Below, piece by piece: positions 1-13,100 of a DNA stretch of 64,000 nucleotides. The DNA lies in NCBI GenBank assembly GCA_026874595.1, contig CM049318.1, positions 30,414,956-30,478,955 of the forward strand. The letters run 5' to 3'. Source of the stretch: Sipunculus nudus (taxonomy: Eukaryota; Annelida; Sipuncula; Golfingiida; Sipunculidae). A program made the position numbers and the translations under genes. Numbering within the stretch: position 1 is the stretch's first letter; each line of letters starts with the position of its first letter. Under the pieces are notes generated by a model, which was not told where the DNA came from, did no database searches, and worked only from the letters and a program-made list of their open reading frames with translations.

Positions 1-830
1 TGTGTAATTTTCACCATATATGGCAATATTCAAGGTCAAGGCCACTCTAATAGGAAAGGTCATGACCCCAATTTATATATACTTCATCCCATAACCCATG
101 TCTATGTATATGCATAATATGAAAGAAATCCGTCCATTAGTTTTTGACTTATAATGCTCACAGGTTATAAATGTACTGTTAAGTGGCAATGATGGGGTAT
201 TAAACGGCACGAAAACAAGTAAAAGAATAACAGGTGGCGCCACCTGTTTCCGGTACATGACGTTACTATCCAAGATCTTCGGTCAAGTTGATTTTTGGAC
301 CAATGCATGCATCCCTTATTGAGAAATTAATGATTTTGTGTGATTTTCACCATATATGGCAATATTCAAGGTCAAGGCCACTCTCATAGGAAAGGTCATG
401 ACCCCAGTTTAAATAAACATCATCCCATAACCCATATCTATGTATTTGCATAATATGAAAGAAATCTGTCTATTAGTTTTTGACTTATAATGCTCACAGT
501 ACTGTCAAGTAGCAATTTTGGGGATATTAAACGGCATGAAAACAAGTAAAGAATAATAGGTGGCGCCACCAGTTTCTTGAACATGACAACCCTATCCATG
601 ATCTTCCATCAACTTGATTTTGGGATCAATCCATGCAAGTTTTCTTGAGATATTTAAGAATTTGTGTGATTTTCCCCAAAATTGAACCTATTCAAGGTCA
701 AGGTCACTCTCCTAGTTGAGGTCATGACCTCATTTTAAACAGGCGTCGTCCTCTCACCCATATCTATACATATACCAAGTTTGGTAAAGATCCGTGAAAT
801 ATTTTTTGAGTTATTGTGTCCAAAAGAAAT
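1..830. repeat. Tandem ~330-bp dispersed repeat, three copies
   Basis: Three head-to-tail copies begin near 1, 337 and 663, each opening with a TGTGTGATTTTC-like segment followed by an AAGGTCAAGG block and a later CATAACCCAT or CACCCATATC block. The first two copies are close to each other, and each ends near a GGTGGCGCCACC palindrome (233-244 and 559-570). The third is more diverged and lacks the palindrome. A diverged copy in opposite orientation lies near 60,110-60,340. No coding potential is seen. Confidence 0.8.
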
Positions 831-834
831 CTCT

Positions 835-865
<31 letters not shown>
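835..865. repeat. (GCG)n trinucleotide microsatellite
   Basis: About ten GCG units in a row, a CpG-dense island in otherwise AT-rich DNA. On the minus strand it reads as a poly-Ala run inside a spurious ORF. Confidence 0.9.
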
Positions 866-1098
866 GACCGTGCCTAAACCATAGTATCTCCAGACTATGT
901 CTGGCGATACAATAATACATGTCAATACCAAAGGGTCCTGAGGGGCCCTCTGAGGATAAAAGCGGGAGGCATTGACGCGGCAAAGTCAATTTGAGGCTAT
1001 GATTTCAGATTTTGATAAACACAATAAAGATATATGGCGACTGATGTTCGAGGGAGATCAGTTATATAAAACATCGCTCACAATCTGAAACCGTTTCT

Positions 1099-1186
1099 AT
1101 GGCTCATATACAGTGGTTTATATTATCAACTTGTTGGTTCAGCTGTACACTGTTTACCGTACCTTCAGGTATCAAACGGACATATG
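1099..1186 (+). CDS. Exon 1 of the membrane glycoprotein gene (signal peptide)
   Basis: The ATG at 1099 opens 29 codons reading MAHIQWFILSTCWFSCTLFT and onward, a hydrophobic stretch typical of a secretion signal. The exon ends at a strong donor, ATATG|GTAAGT, in phase 1, which is common for signal-peptide exons. The upstream UTR and promoter cannot be defined. Confidence 0.4.
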
Positions 1187-4100
1187 GTAAGTAATCAATG
1201 CCAATAATACCGAGCTGTAGCTCCAAAGCTTGTCTCGCCCACTGCAGACATATTTACAATTTCCGTGGTGACAGTGAGTATTATTTTTAAGTAACAACAC
1301 TGATTAAACAAAGAAGGGCAAAATTTATGTTAAAACCTAATTGATATAACTAAAGTAATCTACTTTCTACTGAAAGCAACCCTCCGCAACTCACATATTG
1401 GACAGATATTCAAAATTCCAATCGAGCATATATGACTATATATTTGTGAATACTAGTATTCCTTGACCTAGATCCATCTGAAACTTTCATGAGATTTTGT
1501 TCATGATTGCTTGTTATGTTTTGAACAAGCGCACACACAAATACACACACACGAACGGAGAGAACGCAGATGAGACTGATATCGTTTGTGATATCAGGCA
1601 AATAAATCTAACCTTAAACAATTTTATCATTTAGCTGTTGGTGACCACTTACTCTGTAGATTGCGATAATGCTATAATTATATGCTCATCTTTTTATTCA
1701 TATTGACTCAAATTCTTCTGACATTTTCAGTATACGCAGCATAGGGAAAGGCTATGTATCTCAATACATATGATACTTAAATAATATTCATTAATGTAAT
1801 AGTAATACTCATTTTCGTTAATTGATACTGTGCTATTGTTATTTCTTAAACGGCATTTATCTTCATTCCATTAACAGACAACGTTCCACACGTACAAATA
1901 TGATAACGCAGGTCAAATGTCATGCATACATGATATTCATCCGTCCTCGAATGCAGTAATATTTCATTTCTTTTCCATCTATTAATTGTCTATAAACCAT
2001 ACAATTGCTGACCTACGTATATCTTTCAATGTATTTTCATTTCCAATTAAATCCCTTACTGCACAATAGATTTCAATTGAAATTTACATTAGCATTACAG
2101 ATAATCAAATGAGTTATTAAACATACGTTTTATGCCTACTTCAGTTATAAATAAAAAAATTATTAATTCACTACATTTGTATTATTTATCTGGTGGTTCA
2201 CAATGTCTTTTGTATTATGACTTATTATAGTTCCGTACACTAATAAAATTGTCCAAACAAAAAGACACCTGATTTGTTTGAGAAACACGACGATATAAGT
2301 GACCTAACATCGAAAGCCACTTGAGCCCTGATTGCTCGTTGGCAATATGTGTTTGTATAGCAAGTTGACGACGTATCAGTGTTTTAATTAACCGCTCATT
2401 TTTGTCAAATATAATAACAAACCTTACATATACTTCCACATTCCATACACCATATATAATGCTTTTTCTCCCCCATTATCTTTATTATCAGATGCCTCGG
2501 TTCTTCTCCTCATTTATTTTCGTACATAAACTTTAAAGATTTATATATCCATCGACTCCCTGTGATAATTATCAATACGAAAACACTCGGAATAGGTAAG
2601 ATGAAAAAATGTCTTTACCAAAAAAATATGGTTTACAGTTTTATAAACATTTCTTCCCTGACCGTGTGTCACAGCCTAATTCGTTATTGCCTCCGCGAGG
2701 AGGCTATGCGTTTATCCCCGTTCGTATGTTTCCATGTTTGCTGTTCACAACATGATTCACGCATTCATGAAAGGAATCTCACAAAATGCACAAGGCATTT
2801 CCAGGGAAATGGGCAAATAAAGAATCTGTTAGATTTTGATGTGGATCCGGTATATGTTGTGGATTCAGGAAGGCCAACAAGGAATATTCACAAATGTAAA
2901 GTAATTTATGCACGAAGGAACATGGGAAAATGGACCGAATAAATAAATGCAAACACTTGTTCTGGAGCATTCCCCGATAGGGACCCTCACATGGCGGAGG
3001 CTTGCATTCCTGAGAATGCAGATGTACTTTTTTTAGAATAGGTCAAGGGCCAATTGGTGCCACTGCCCATATATTGGAAATAAAGGGTCCATATATATAG
3101 GAAAGAAACAAAAATGGAAACACAGTTATCCAATCAATATGACATTTTTTGGATATCAGAGGTTCCCTGGATAGAGATATTACAGTTTAACCATTAAGCT
3201 ACCAGCGAGGTCAATCGCCTCAACCACTAAGCTAATTCCTGCTCCAAATGTACCTACTGGACCAATTAACTCTCCTTTCAGTGTAAGATAATGTTTTAAG
3301 GCATAGGTTTTAGCAGAAGGAACGGAGTGAACCCCATGGTAAATTACACTCATTATTCCATGGCACTTGCTTAAATGAAAATTATATGTACGTAAGTCAC
3401 ATGACCGAAGTAAGTTTGCAGAAGTTAAATTAGAAAAAGAGAAAGTTCACAGATAATCTGCCGAAATTAAACTCGGACTAGCGATCAAAGATTACTAAAA
3501 ATGTTCGTTCTATTCGATTTTTTTTTTCAAATAGGGTCCATGTAGATCCAATTAATTTAAGAAAGGTCCACATTTGTGTTAATTTATTACAAATTAGATT
3601 GGAACCCTGCATAGGCCAGCTGGCTTCTGACGTCACGGGCTAAAGAAATGAGTTAATACAATTAGAGCGCATGTCGTTCTGTTTGGCCAGCCGTGATGAG
3701 TGCAGCCAGTACAGAGATAGAGTGACACGCCCATAGACCTGTTACCTCATCGAGTAATTGCCGATAGAGGTAGGCCACATCAAGGAAATGTATAATTATA
3801 CATGTTGTGGGGACAAAAACTTTGCTGGGAGACGGACATTTAGTACAGAACTGATCACTGACGGGCCCACAAAAAAAAAAAAAAAAAAAAAAAATGCCCC
3901 TAAAGCCCCAGCCCGTCAGCGTCAAGCACGAAAATGTCACATTCAGGCTGGAAAGTTTGTCACGGCTAAATGCTCAAATAACAACACTACCAACGGTTAC
4001 CTGCATGTCGGAATTATAAAATGTATCATGCTTTACCTTCTGACAGTGGTGGTATCATGCTTCTAAATACACAAATGGGGTAAGTATAAAAGCAATATTC

Positions 4101-7100
4101 ATGAAGATGGTCATGCAGTCCGTTCAGTTATGTTGGCTAAGAATGGGTTCAATCCAAAAATTATAAACATCGTTGTTTTTTGGTACTTCACTGAATGAAT
4201 AATACTAGGCAAACATGCGCATATATGAAATGTAAAAAGAAAGTGTTTCCTTGAAATGTAACACATTTGGTTTTCAAAGTTTGACAGTTGAGACATGTTT
4301 TTTTTCTGCTTTCCCTAACTGGCTTACTGGAAGAGTAGAAATGACTACTGGTGGAAGGGTAGGGAGAGGGAATATTTTTACTTTTTTAAATTTCCGGTGA
4401 GGATAAAAGGCCTGGAATTTTGGTAGGCCTCCCGGCTATCATAATAATATGGCTTAAATTTTCAGAATGGTTGATATGATAAAAAAAAGAATATTTCTAC
4501 TTCATTTTCAATACCTTTTTGAATTTTTTTTCTGAAAGGAGCACAAATTAGCAATATACCGGGGATCTGGTTCTCATTGTTAAAACAAAAATATAAAATA
4601 ATCCATAAAAAAAGGGAACGGCAAGTCTGTAGAACAATTTTTCTGTTTGCCTGGCCTCAACAACGATAACAGCCAGTATTTGTTCTGAGCCACGCGCCGG
4701 TCGTGTTTGATACAATAGCTCAGCGATGTATGGATGGACGTCATATTATTGTGTGGGGATTATGTATATGATACTCTCAGATCGATGGCTATGTTGGCGT
4801 CATGCATCAAATCCTTGACATTATTGTAATCGTCAGCTTATCAACCGTTTTAATTCACCGCCATTGGAAACGATAGTCTTGAAATCTGACGTCCGAGATA
4901 ATTTCGTCTCCAGGCTGCCCCCTGTGGTAAGTTTATTTAATATTTAACAGCTTGTGTCGTGTTTCATGAAAGACACGCCCTATACTGTGTTACCAGGAAC
5001 ATTTACAGCTAACTCTGTATGGGCAATTATCGAGCCAAGGGTAAATGTCCCTTCTCCCTGCCTGTCAGCATAAACATTTTTGCAAGTTCTTTAAAGGGTA
5101 TATGAACAAGTATTTTCTTTGTTATTCAAATATTAATTTTTATTTATACGAACTCAATGTTTCTCTATTAAAAGATAAATAGTTTTATATGAGATTGAAT
5201 TTTTTTTCAGATTCTAATAATCTGATATTAAGTAGAATCATAGCTCTTTATGTTAGACATTTCTTTCAAGAGAATGAAAAAATAATAAAATAACTATAAA
5301 ATTTCATTTTGTTTTTATGTGCTCATATTTGTTTATCGAGAAAATCCTGTTATCATCATGTTGTTCTCGATAATTAAAAAAAATATTAATATTTATAATT
5401 CGAAGGTAAAGAAAAAGCCTTCCCTTACTTATTTCAAGAAACTGCTTCAGAAACCAAACTAATCTTGCCTGCATGTTTCAGCGGCTCTCACTTCGTAAAA
5501 GGAATACAAAATAATCATAATGTAAGTTCCTCTTTTTATTGTAGAATATTAACCAATTAAATCATTGCAGGAACCAATTCCTTTTGTTTATTTACTTTAA
5601 TGCTATGACTGCATTTACTGTGATTTATTTTTTGTTGTGATTAAACTTTTCCCTATAAGGGAATGAATACTGAACAAGTAGCCCATTTGACCTGTGTAAA
5701 AGGGCCCACAGTGTGTGCTGGTTTTTTTTTCAATTTCATGATAGACCCGTAAGGCGAAAAAATTAATGTTCACGCATCTAGGCATAGTTGCCGGTAAGGA
5801 GTTTATTTTTGGACCGGGGACCAGTATTTAGTGCTTAGTCTCATAGGTACTGGTCTAGGTTTTGGTCTCGGTTTAGAAGGAAAACGAGCTATATAGGTCC
5901 CAATTGTACTCTCGGCCGTGCAGAAAAACATTTTCTTTTTACTATATGCATTTCATACAGGCGTGATTTGTTTCTCTAATATATCACGGACATTGACTCC
6001 AGTATAAGGGAGTAGATGGCAGTTTGCTAATCACGATCTTGAGATCATGGTCTCGGATTTCCTGGTCCCCTCCTAGGGTACCCTGATCTCAGTCCTGGTC
6101 CCGGTCTTTCATGCAATGGTTTCGTTCTTATTCCTGGTCTCTGATTAGTCGGTCTCCAGTGTATTATTGCTGTAAGATTACATACTCATATGTCTGGTAT
6201 TTCCGAGGACAAGCAATAATATGCATATAATATTTGCATAAAACATAATTCACCTTCAATATCACTTAGTCTTAACGATATAAGGGTAACAAACATGCGC
6301 TTAAACACAAATATGCTCCATGGCTTTCTAATATACTTCCATCGTACAGGCTCAGCCTGACACATAAGTGAGATATTGATATACATTGCTAGCAAGGTTT
6401 GGAGGGATTTTGAATAACATATATGTTTCACTTAACACGTGCTATGAAGTGCCTGATTGACATTTTGTGATACATTTCTTCATCCAGCATAATTATTCAC
6501 GGCGAGAAGCAGAGCCGTATTTACAAATTGGCCCGGCAGGCCATGTCCGCTATAGGGCCTCGGCCCCTTGTAAAAGAAATGAAACAAATGAATAACGAAA
6601 AGGTTAACTAGATAGGACGTAGCCTATTGGTTAAGGCGTTGGACTTCAGAGTTGAAGGATCCTGGTTCGATCCCCGCTGTGCCTAAATGGCATAATGGTG
6701 TAATATCATTGATCCTCAGAGAATCGCTCTAAATGTCTTAACGACAGATTATAACTTCTGAACTTTTCCTAATCCCGTGCATAAAAAACCTGAAATCCAG
6801 AAGGCTTAATAATCACACACAATATATCGTATAGATACCTTCAATCTCATTCAATAAACAGTGCCACCAACAGGCCATGAACCTATCCTTTAACAAAAAA
6901 GAAAAGGGTTACCTAATTCTTATTATAAACATGCAACTCTGGGTCCTATCTTTGCAAAATTAACGTGTAACGGTAAGCACAAATCCAAAATTCAGAAACG
7001 CGAACACTCATATACAGGTTACATATGCAGCCACATATACCAGAAACCAATGTACAGTTGGACATGTGGACAAGAAAAATGATGCACATAAACACAGCTA

Positions 7101-10100
7101 TAATGTTCAATATAAACTTCTCTATTAATACCATACTTTTGTATGCTTATCATTTAATAAAACAAATATAGATAAGCAAGATTTTCAGCATTATTCTGAT
7201 TTTAATTCAGAGGTTTCAGACAAAAACGATGTTTATTTTTTTCTGATCGGGTGATATCAAATTTCGGGCTCCTGTAAAGCCTTCATTTCCAAGAGACTCA
7301 AGTGGCCCTAATCTTGCACTGGCTAGAATTCAGATAAGCTCATGTGAGTGTCTGCAGTCACTTCGTGTAAATATTTTTCGATGTCTCGTTGTGGAGAGGA
7401 TAAACTAAATTTATCTATGTCGTTCAGATAGAAGTCATGGCACGTTCGCTGGTTTTACCGGGGAGACACAGAAGTATTTGTAAAATTGACAGACATCCGA
7501 ATATCAGCAACATATTTATCCTGAATTATCGGGTAATCCCCAACGTAAACGAACCAACGGAGGTTGTCACGAAATCTGACTGTCCCCTGTTCTCTAGACC
7601 TGTATAAAGCATTGATTGAGGTCCGAGTTCATATTTTCATTATTGTTCTGTATAATGTTGGAAGTACCCGTCTACATATTTTACATGCGAAAAAGTAACT
7701 TATAATAACTAGAAGTTCTTTACATGAAGTATTTATCCCACATCATAATATAGGCCAGCCCACACTTTATTTAACGCGCTGGTACGACATTGATTCCCCC
7801 GTATACTAAAGTGATTGTTTATGCTTACCACACAGAACGTCATCTCTGGTTCTTGAGTGACGTTACTACCCATGCCGTGAACTAGGTTAGGCGCCCGAAA
7901 TCAAACCCGAGCAGAAACTCACGGATAAAGGTTATATTTTTTTTCTCCACGGATCTACTCAGATTTAATTCCCTCGTTTTTTTTAAGATAGCAGAACAGT
8001 TTGTCAGAAAAAAAATAATGTAAATTCTTGACACCTTTTCTAAGACTAGCTATGTGCAGGTCCTTGTACACTTGCTTTCGGGTGCTCGGCCCTCGTTCTC
8101 AGTTGCGAATGGAGTTGTTCTCAGTGTTGCCCCGTTGACAAGGATTATGGCATAGCTTGTGAGGTCTGTACTGTTAAGTGGCGTCCGTACTGCCTCAATA
8201 AGGGGATTGGTGGATTTGTGAACATGATTTCAAGGTACCAGGTGTCTAGATGTTGTGGTTACTGATCCTATATAAACCAAGGAGTGTTCAAAGTCTCCAA
8301 TTTTTGTGTAGTATTATTATAAAAATTCAAAATGTTTATACACAGTCTAAAAGAACAGTCTAGTCCTGTGATTCACCATTGTGGGCTAGGAATCCATAAT
8401 CTCTGTTTAACCCCGTATTTATGCAGCCAAACTGCTCTAAGAGTTTCAATTCCCATATTCTTCTGTAGTGAGTTACTGTCAGGTTACTCATTAAAACACA
8501 TAATTTCATGTCCGAGGCCTGATGTCTATTTTCATAGATATGATTTCCGACTGGCATAAAGTTGTTGTTTGAGTTTATGGTTTGCTTATAATAACAGACT
8601 AGCACGGCAATTTAAAACCTTACAGATCGTCAGTTCAAGCATAAACTAAAAGATATTACCCCTTATCCCAGTGTTATACATGTATTAGTATTTCTTTCCC
8701 TGGTTAAGGTAAATAACAATACATGAAATGTAGAGGAATAGTAAATGACAGCGCGTAATCAATGGCCCTCTGCCTGCTTTTTGTTCGTGTTAACGTGCAA
8801 GTCAAAATAAATAATTTCATAGTTAACAGGTTCAATGCCTGCAATTAGCGTAAATGTAACAATGTCTAAGTGTTCCTGATAAGGGGTTAGTATTTATAAC
8901 GGTCTTTACCCTTTTACACATCTGGATACTCCACTAATCCAGTCATCAACATTAGTGAATTAATAGCAGGTTTTGCCAATTTCGCTTTGGATGATGCCGT
9001 ATTTTACAAATATGATATATTTTTTTTTTATTTTCTGTACACTTCAGAATGACATTTTCTACACAATTTTACAGAGAATGGTACCAGCTAAGCCTCCGAT
9101 ATATTTCCTGGTTCACTCACTACGCTCGCCCTGGCACTTACAAGGAGTCCGTGTTAATTGCGGTATTGGCATTTTATCCGAGGTTAGAGTCCGCCTGATC
9201 CAAATAGTCCTTGAGCGTAAAATGTCACAGAATGTCAATCGATTTGTTAATCCTGATACACAACAATTATAAATATGATGCTCGTTATACATAGATATAT
9301 TATCCGCGTGCGGCTGGGGATGATAGAACTACGGCTACCACGGCTATATGTACAAAAAGGAATAAGGCTCAGGTCATAGAATAACAAGGACTGGTTAAAC
9401 CGATTACTTTTAACACTCACGAACAAATTTGGTTGTTTATTTTTACAGGACTCTTTTGTTAAATATCTAGTCCACGACATCACCTGATTAACTAGCATAT
9501 GCATGAGGTTATATTGATCGCAAATCCACTCGAGACACGTGTGAGTATTCGTTCAATTTATTATTTTTATTACTCTGTTAGTTCGTCCGTTTAATTTGTT
9601 GTATGTCAAGACCGACCTAAAGTTCAAAGAATTAAATGATATTTGATGGATTTTTGCCATGGGCTCAGTAACAACTGAATAAAGTTTGGGAAAGATTAGT
9701 GAAATTTGTATGGACCTATGTGTGGTGGAAGCATGTGCTTCCTGTGCACTCAAAAAACAGATTGGTTAAATATATAACCAATTTAATTGGTTAAACCAGT
9801 TTTGGTTGTTTTAACAAGATATTGTTTATCTTAACCAATGCATTGTTAAAGTACTAACAAAACCAGTTGGTTGTTTTGACCATTTTTATTGGTTAACAGA
9901 ATAAAAATACTGTATGTAGGTTTAACCAATATATTGGTCAATTGATAACTAAAATATTGGTTGCTTTAGCACACATATATGACCATTTTGGTTGTTTGAG
10001 ATGATATTGGTTGATTTAACCAACACATTGGTAATTTCAACCAACTTGTAACCAAACTCATTGGTCATTTTGACCAATTTTTATTGGTCGACCGTTTGGT

Positions 10101-13100
10101 TGCATATATTTAACCAGTTTTCTTGGTTGAGTTAAACATTAGTTAATTTTATCAACACATTGGTTATTTTACCAACTGATTGATCAAGCACTGACCAAAC
10201 CGATTGGTCAGTTTTTACATCAGACACAAAACTGCTCCAAATCAAACACAAGAGACGAAGCTTCACTGGCTGAGGGGCTAAACGTCTGACTTGTACGTGA
10301 GCGGTCACAGGTTCGATTCCAGAACCGGGCGGAATTAGTGTTTCCCCTTGGAACCCACACCAGAGTAACCTGAAACTAAAGAATGACTCACAAGAAGACT
10401 CCCAATCAAACTGAAGAATAAAAATTCTGAAAAGGGGACTGATAATAGCAGTGCACACATAAATGTATCCACTAGTCTGACCAGTTTGCATTGCTACATG
10501 TGACCAATTTATTATCTGATTTAACCAATTATATATATAATTGAATACACAATGGTATATACATACAAATATGAGACTTATATAAATATATATATATATA
10601 TATCATATTGTATATATATATATATATATATATATACTATTGTGTATTTAATGAAAATATAAATGAAAACATACTTTGACTTCACTTGGGCTACCGTCGA
10701 TTTTACTAAATACTCAATGATTCGCTGATGTTAAACGCGACTGTACCGAAAAGCGAAAAAAAACAATGAATCTTTCAATTAACCTTGCTGTCCACACGTC
10801 TTCTTCAAGAAAATAAGGTTCAAATTAGATATGTTACCCCGAACCCGACCGACTGTAAATTACAACGGGGGTTACGGCAGGTGGTACAGAAAGACGAGAG
10901 GTTATGGGAGATATATTCAAACAGTACCAGGTGCTGAATGGTCCGGGAGTCAGGTCCATTACATCTGGGAGGATGAGGATGACCTTAGGCCTATTAGTCA
11001 CACGTGTGTGACGTGTAGCTACACCTTGCCTCTGCCGCCTGACCGCAACCGTTGGCCCGGCGACTAACTACCAATACGTTACCTGTGATGTATGGTTACA
11101 TACGTAGGCTCCTCCAAGTCGCCCGTCGTTATGTGGATTGTCTGATCCCGCACTGCATCCTATATGTATATTTTGGTTTATATTTTGTGGTTTTCTGACG
11201 TTTTCTGCGATACGCTTACTGCATGTTTTGCACACATATAAGGTGATTGTATACTCAGTGTTCTTTTTGACAATCAACGAATACAAAACTTCACAATATA
11301 AAATAATTAAAAAATATATAGGGCTCCGCTTGATAGGCGGTGCTCTCTAGTTTGTTCAATCATAATTCAAAAGAACTGCTTGATGCGATTTCTGTTTTAA
11401 TTATCATAGGCTCTGAGAAAATAATTGTATTTTTAAAGTAAAGCATCAATATACCTTTTCCATGAGCAAGCACATTTCGGGGAAATGATGGCCTGCAGTG
11501 TTCGGGTCCAGTGAGTCCGTATTATATTTTTTTTTTCGTTCAGGCGAAGTTAAATTCTGTACCGGAGTAACATGAACCCCCAGTTAAATATGAGTTATAT
11601 TATTTCATTTCTATCATTCGACATGTAAAATATATAATCTTTCTCGTTAGTGACTCACTTTTAATCGTCGTTGGCAGGTGGCGTTGATAGTTTGTAAAAG
11701 TTTATTAAAATACACGAAATATTAAATTAAGAGTAACAGTGCAGGGTAGCCTTTGTCATGGAAGTTTTCTAAATACTATTGGCTTCATTACCTGAATCGT
11801 ATATTGATGCTTAAACATATTTTATTTTTCAAGGAAAATATGCTGTCCTATTACAGTATATTTGTTTGATGAATTTTATATGGAAATATATTCGCAGGTC
11901 TGATGGCCTTTCGCGCTTTAGATAAATATAATTAAACTAATCAGATTAAGCATCTATGCAACCCCGTTATATGCCGATGTTATTCCGATAGGTCCAGGTT
12001 TAAAAAAAAGGTTTCATCATGTTAAAAATGTTACGATGGCGGCCCGATCTTCCCCCTCTTAAAATACATATATTTTTATATATATGCATATATGAATAAG
12101 TGATCGAAAGTCAAGTCACAGATGCATTTCTAAAGAGGGATCAGTTACTTGCTCCGGTAGGGTTCAAAAGGCATCTGATAAAACATATGTATAAAAGGGG
12201 TTTACATACATCAAAACATAGAGGTTCTGATACCGTTATCTCAGACTGTATAACGTCAATCTTCAAGTCATCATGGATACGCCTCGCTGTATCTGCGGGC
12301 GTGAGGTCTGTTTATTCCAGCGGCTTCTGATATACGACATACGAACTATAATAAGACAAGATAAACAAACTGAATAAATTGAACGCTATAGTGATTTATG
12401 ACGGAACCAAGACCACCAAGGACTTATCTCAGACGGATCACGTGTTAGTTCTCTTGTTGAAAGAGGAAAAAAATCTTCCAATAACCAGGACGGGAACGAG
12501 ACTGACTGTCTATGGGTCAAACATGGTCGGCTTGCTATTTCTGAGTCAAAGGTGAGCAATTAGGGAATGGAAATATCATTATCATTAATGCAATAATATA
12601 TTAACAGATTAAAACCAATTAACCATATATGAGTCTACTGCCCCATGTTTTTATACCAAAATACCCATTTTAAACCTTTTCTTCAAATCTGGCTACAGAA
12701 CAACATGGATATTGATAGATATTCGAACATATTAATATGAAAATCAAAATATATGAAATGTTCATGAACCCAAGTTTTTCCTCGATTTTTTTATAAAGAA
12801 TTGCACAAATGTCTATCCTTTGTTCACATAATAACAAAGCATAAATATAAAGAATTTAAAATTAATCATGACTGAATATATTTGTGAATTGCGGGATCTG
12901 ACCATTTTAAACTAGATCTATTTGGCTTTTCTGGGATGACGTCACAATGGTATTCGTCATTTTATTATTTGCATGTGAAATTATCGAATCGACATATGTT
13001 ACGTCACGCATACGCCTCACCTATATCACAAGGATAAACGTGCATGAACACCTTCGCAAAGTAAATATTTTGATACAGAAGCACTTAAAAGTTATCATAA

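Larger units (their letters stand above)
1187..12432 (+). other. Large candidate intron 1 (11.2 kb), repeat-filled
   Basis: No convincing coding exon was found between exons 1 and 2. It holds a dispersed repeat (2690-3030), an A-run (about 3871-3893), a GGTCTC-rich field (5815-6155), a SINE head (6612-6690), the CCAAT/ATTGG field (9755-10,215), a second SINE head (10,255-10,335) and TA tracts (10,583-10,637). The stretches 1190-2690, 3030-5815, 6700-9755 and 11,350-12,430 show nothing I can name. Donor-like sites occur, for example at 4928 after a short open stretch, but have no partner exon. Confidence 0.4.

Noticed and set aside
735-989. Minus-strand ORF with poly-Ala
   Set aside because: The Ala run is only the (GCG)n microsatellite; flanks are repeat DNA.
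6612-6690. Functional tRNA gene
   Set aside because: Box A and box B are present, but no acceptor stem pairing is evident; better explained as a SINE head.
10831-11067. 78-codon ORF with a Gly/Tyr/Arg-rich start (GYGRWYRKTRGYGRY)
   Set aside because: GC-richer than its surroundings and open upstream, but no convincing acceptor-donor pair or partner exon; left unannotated.
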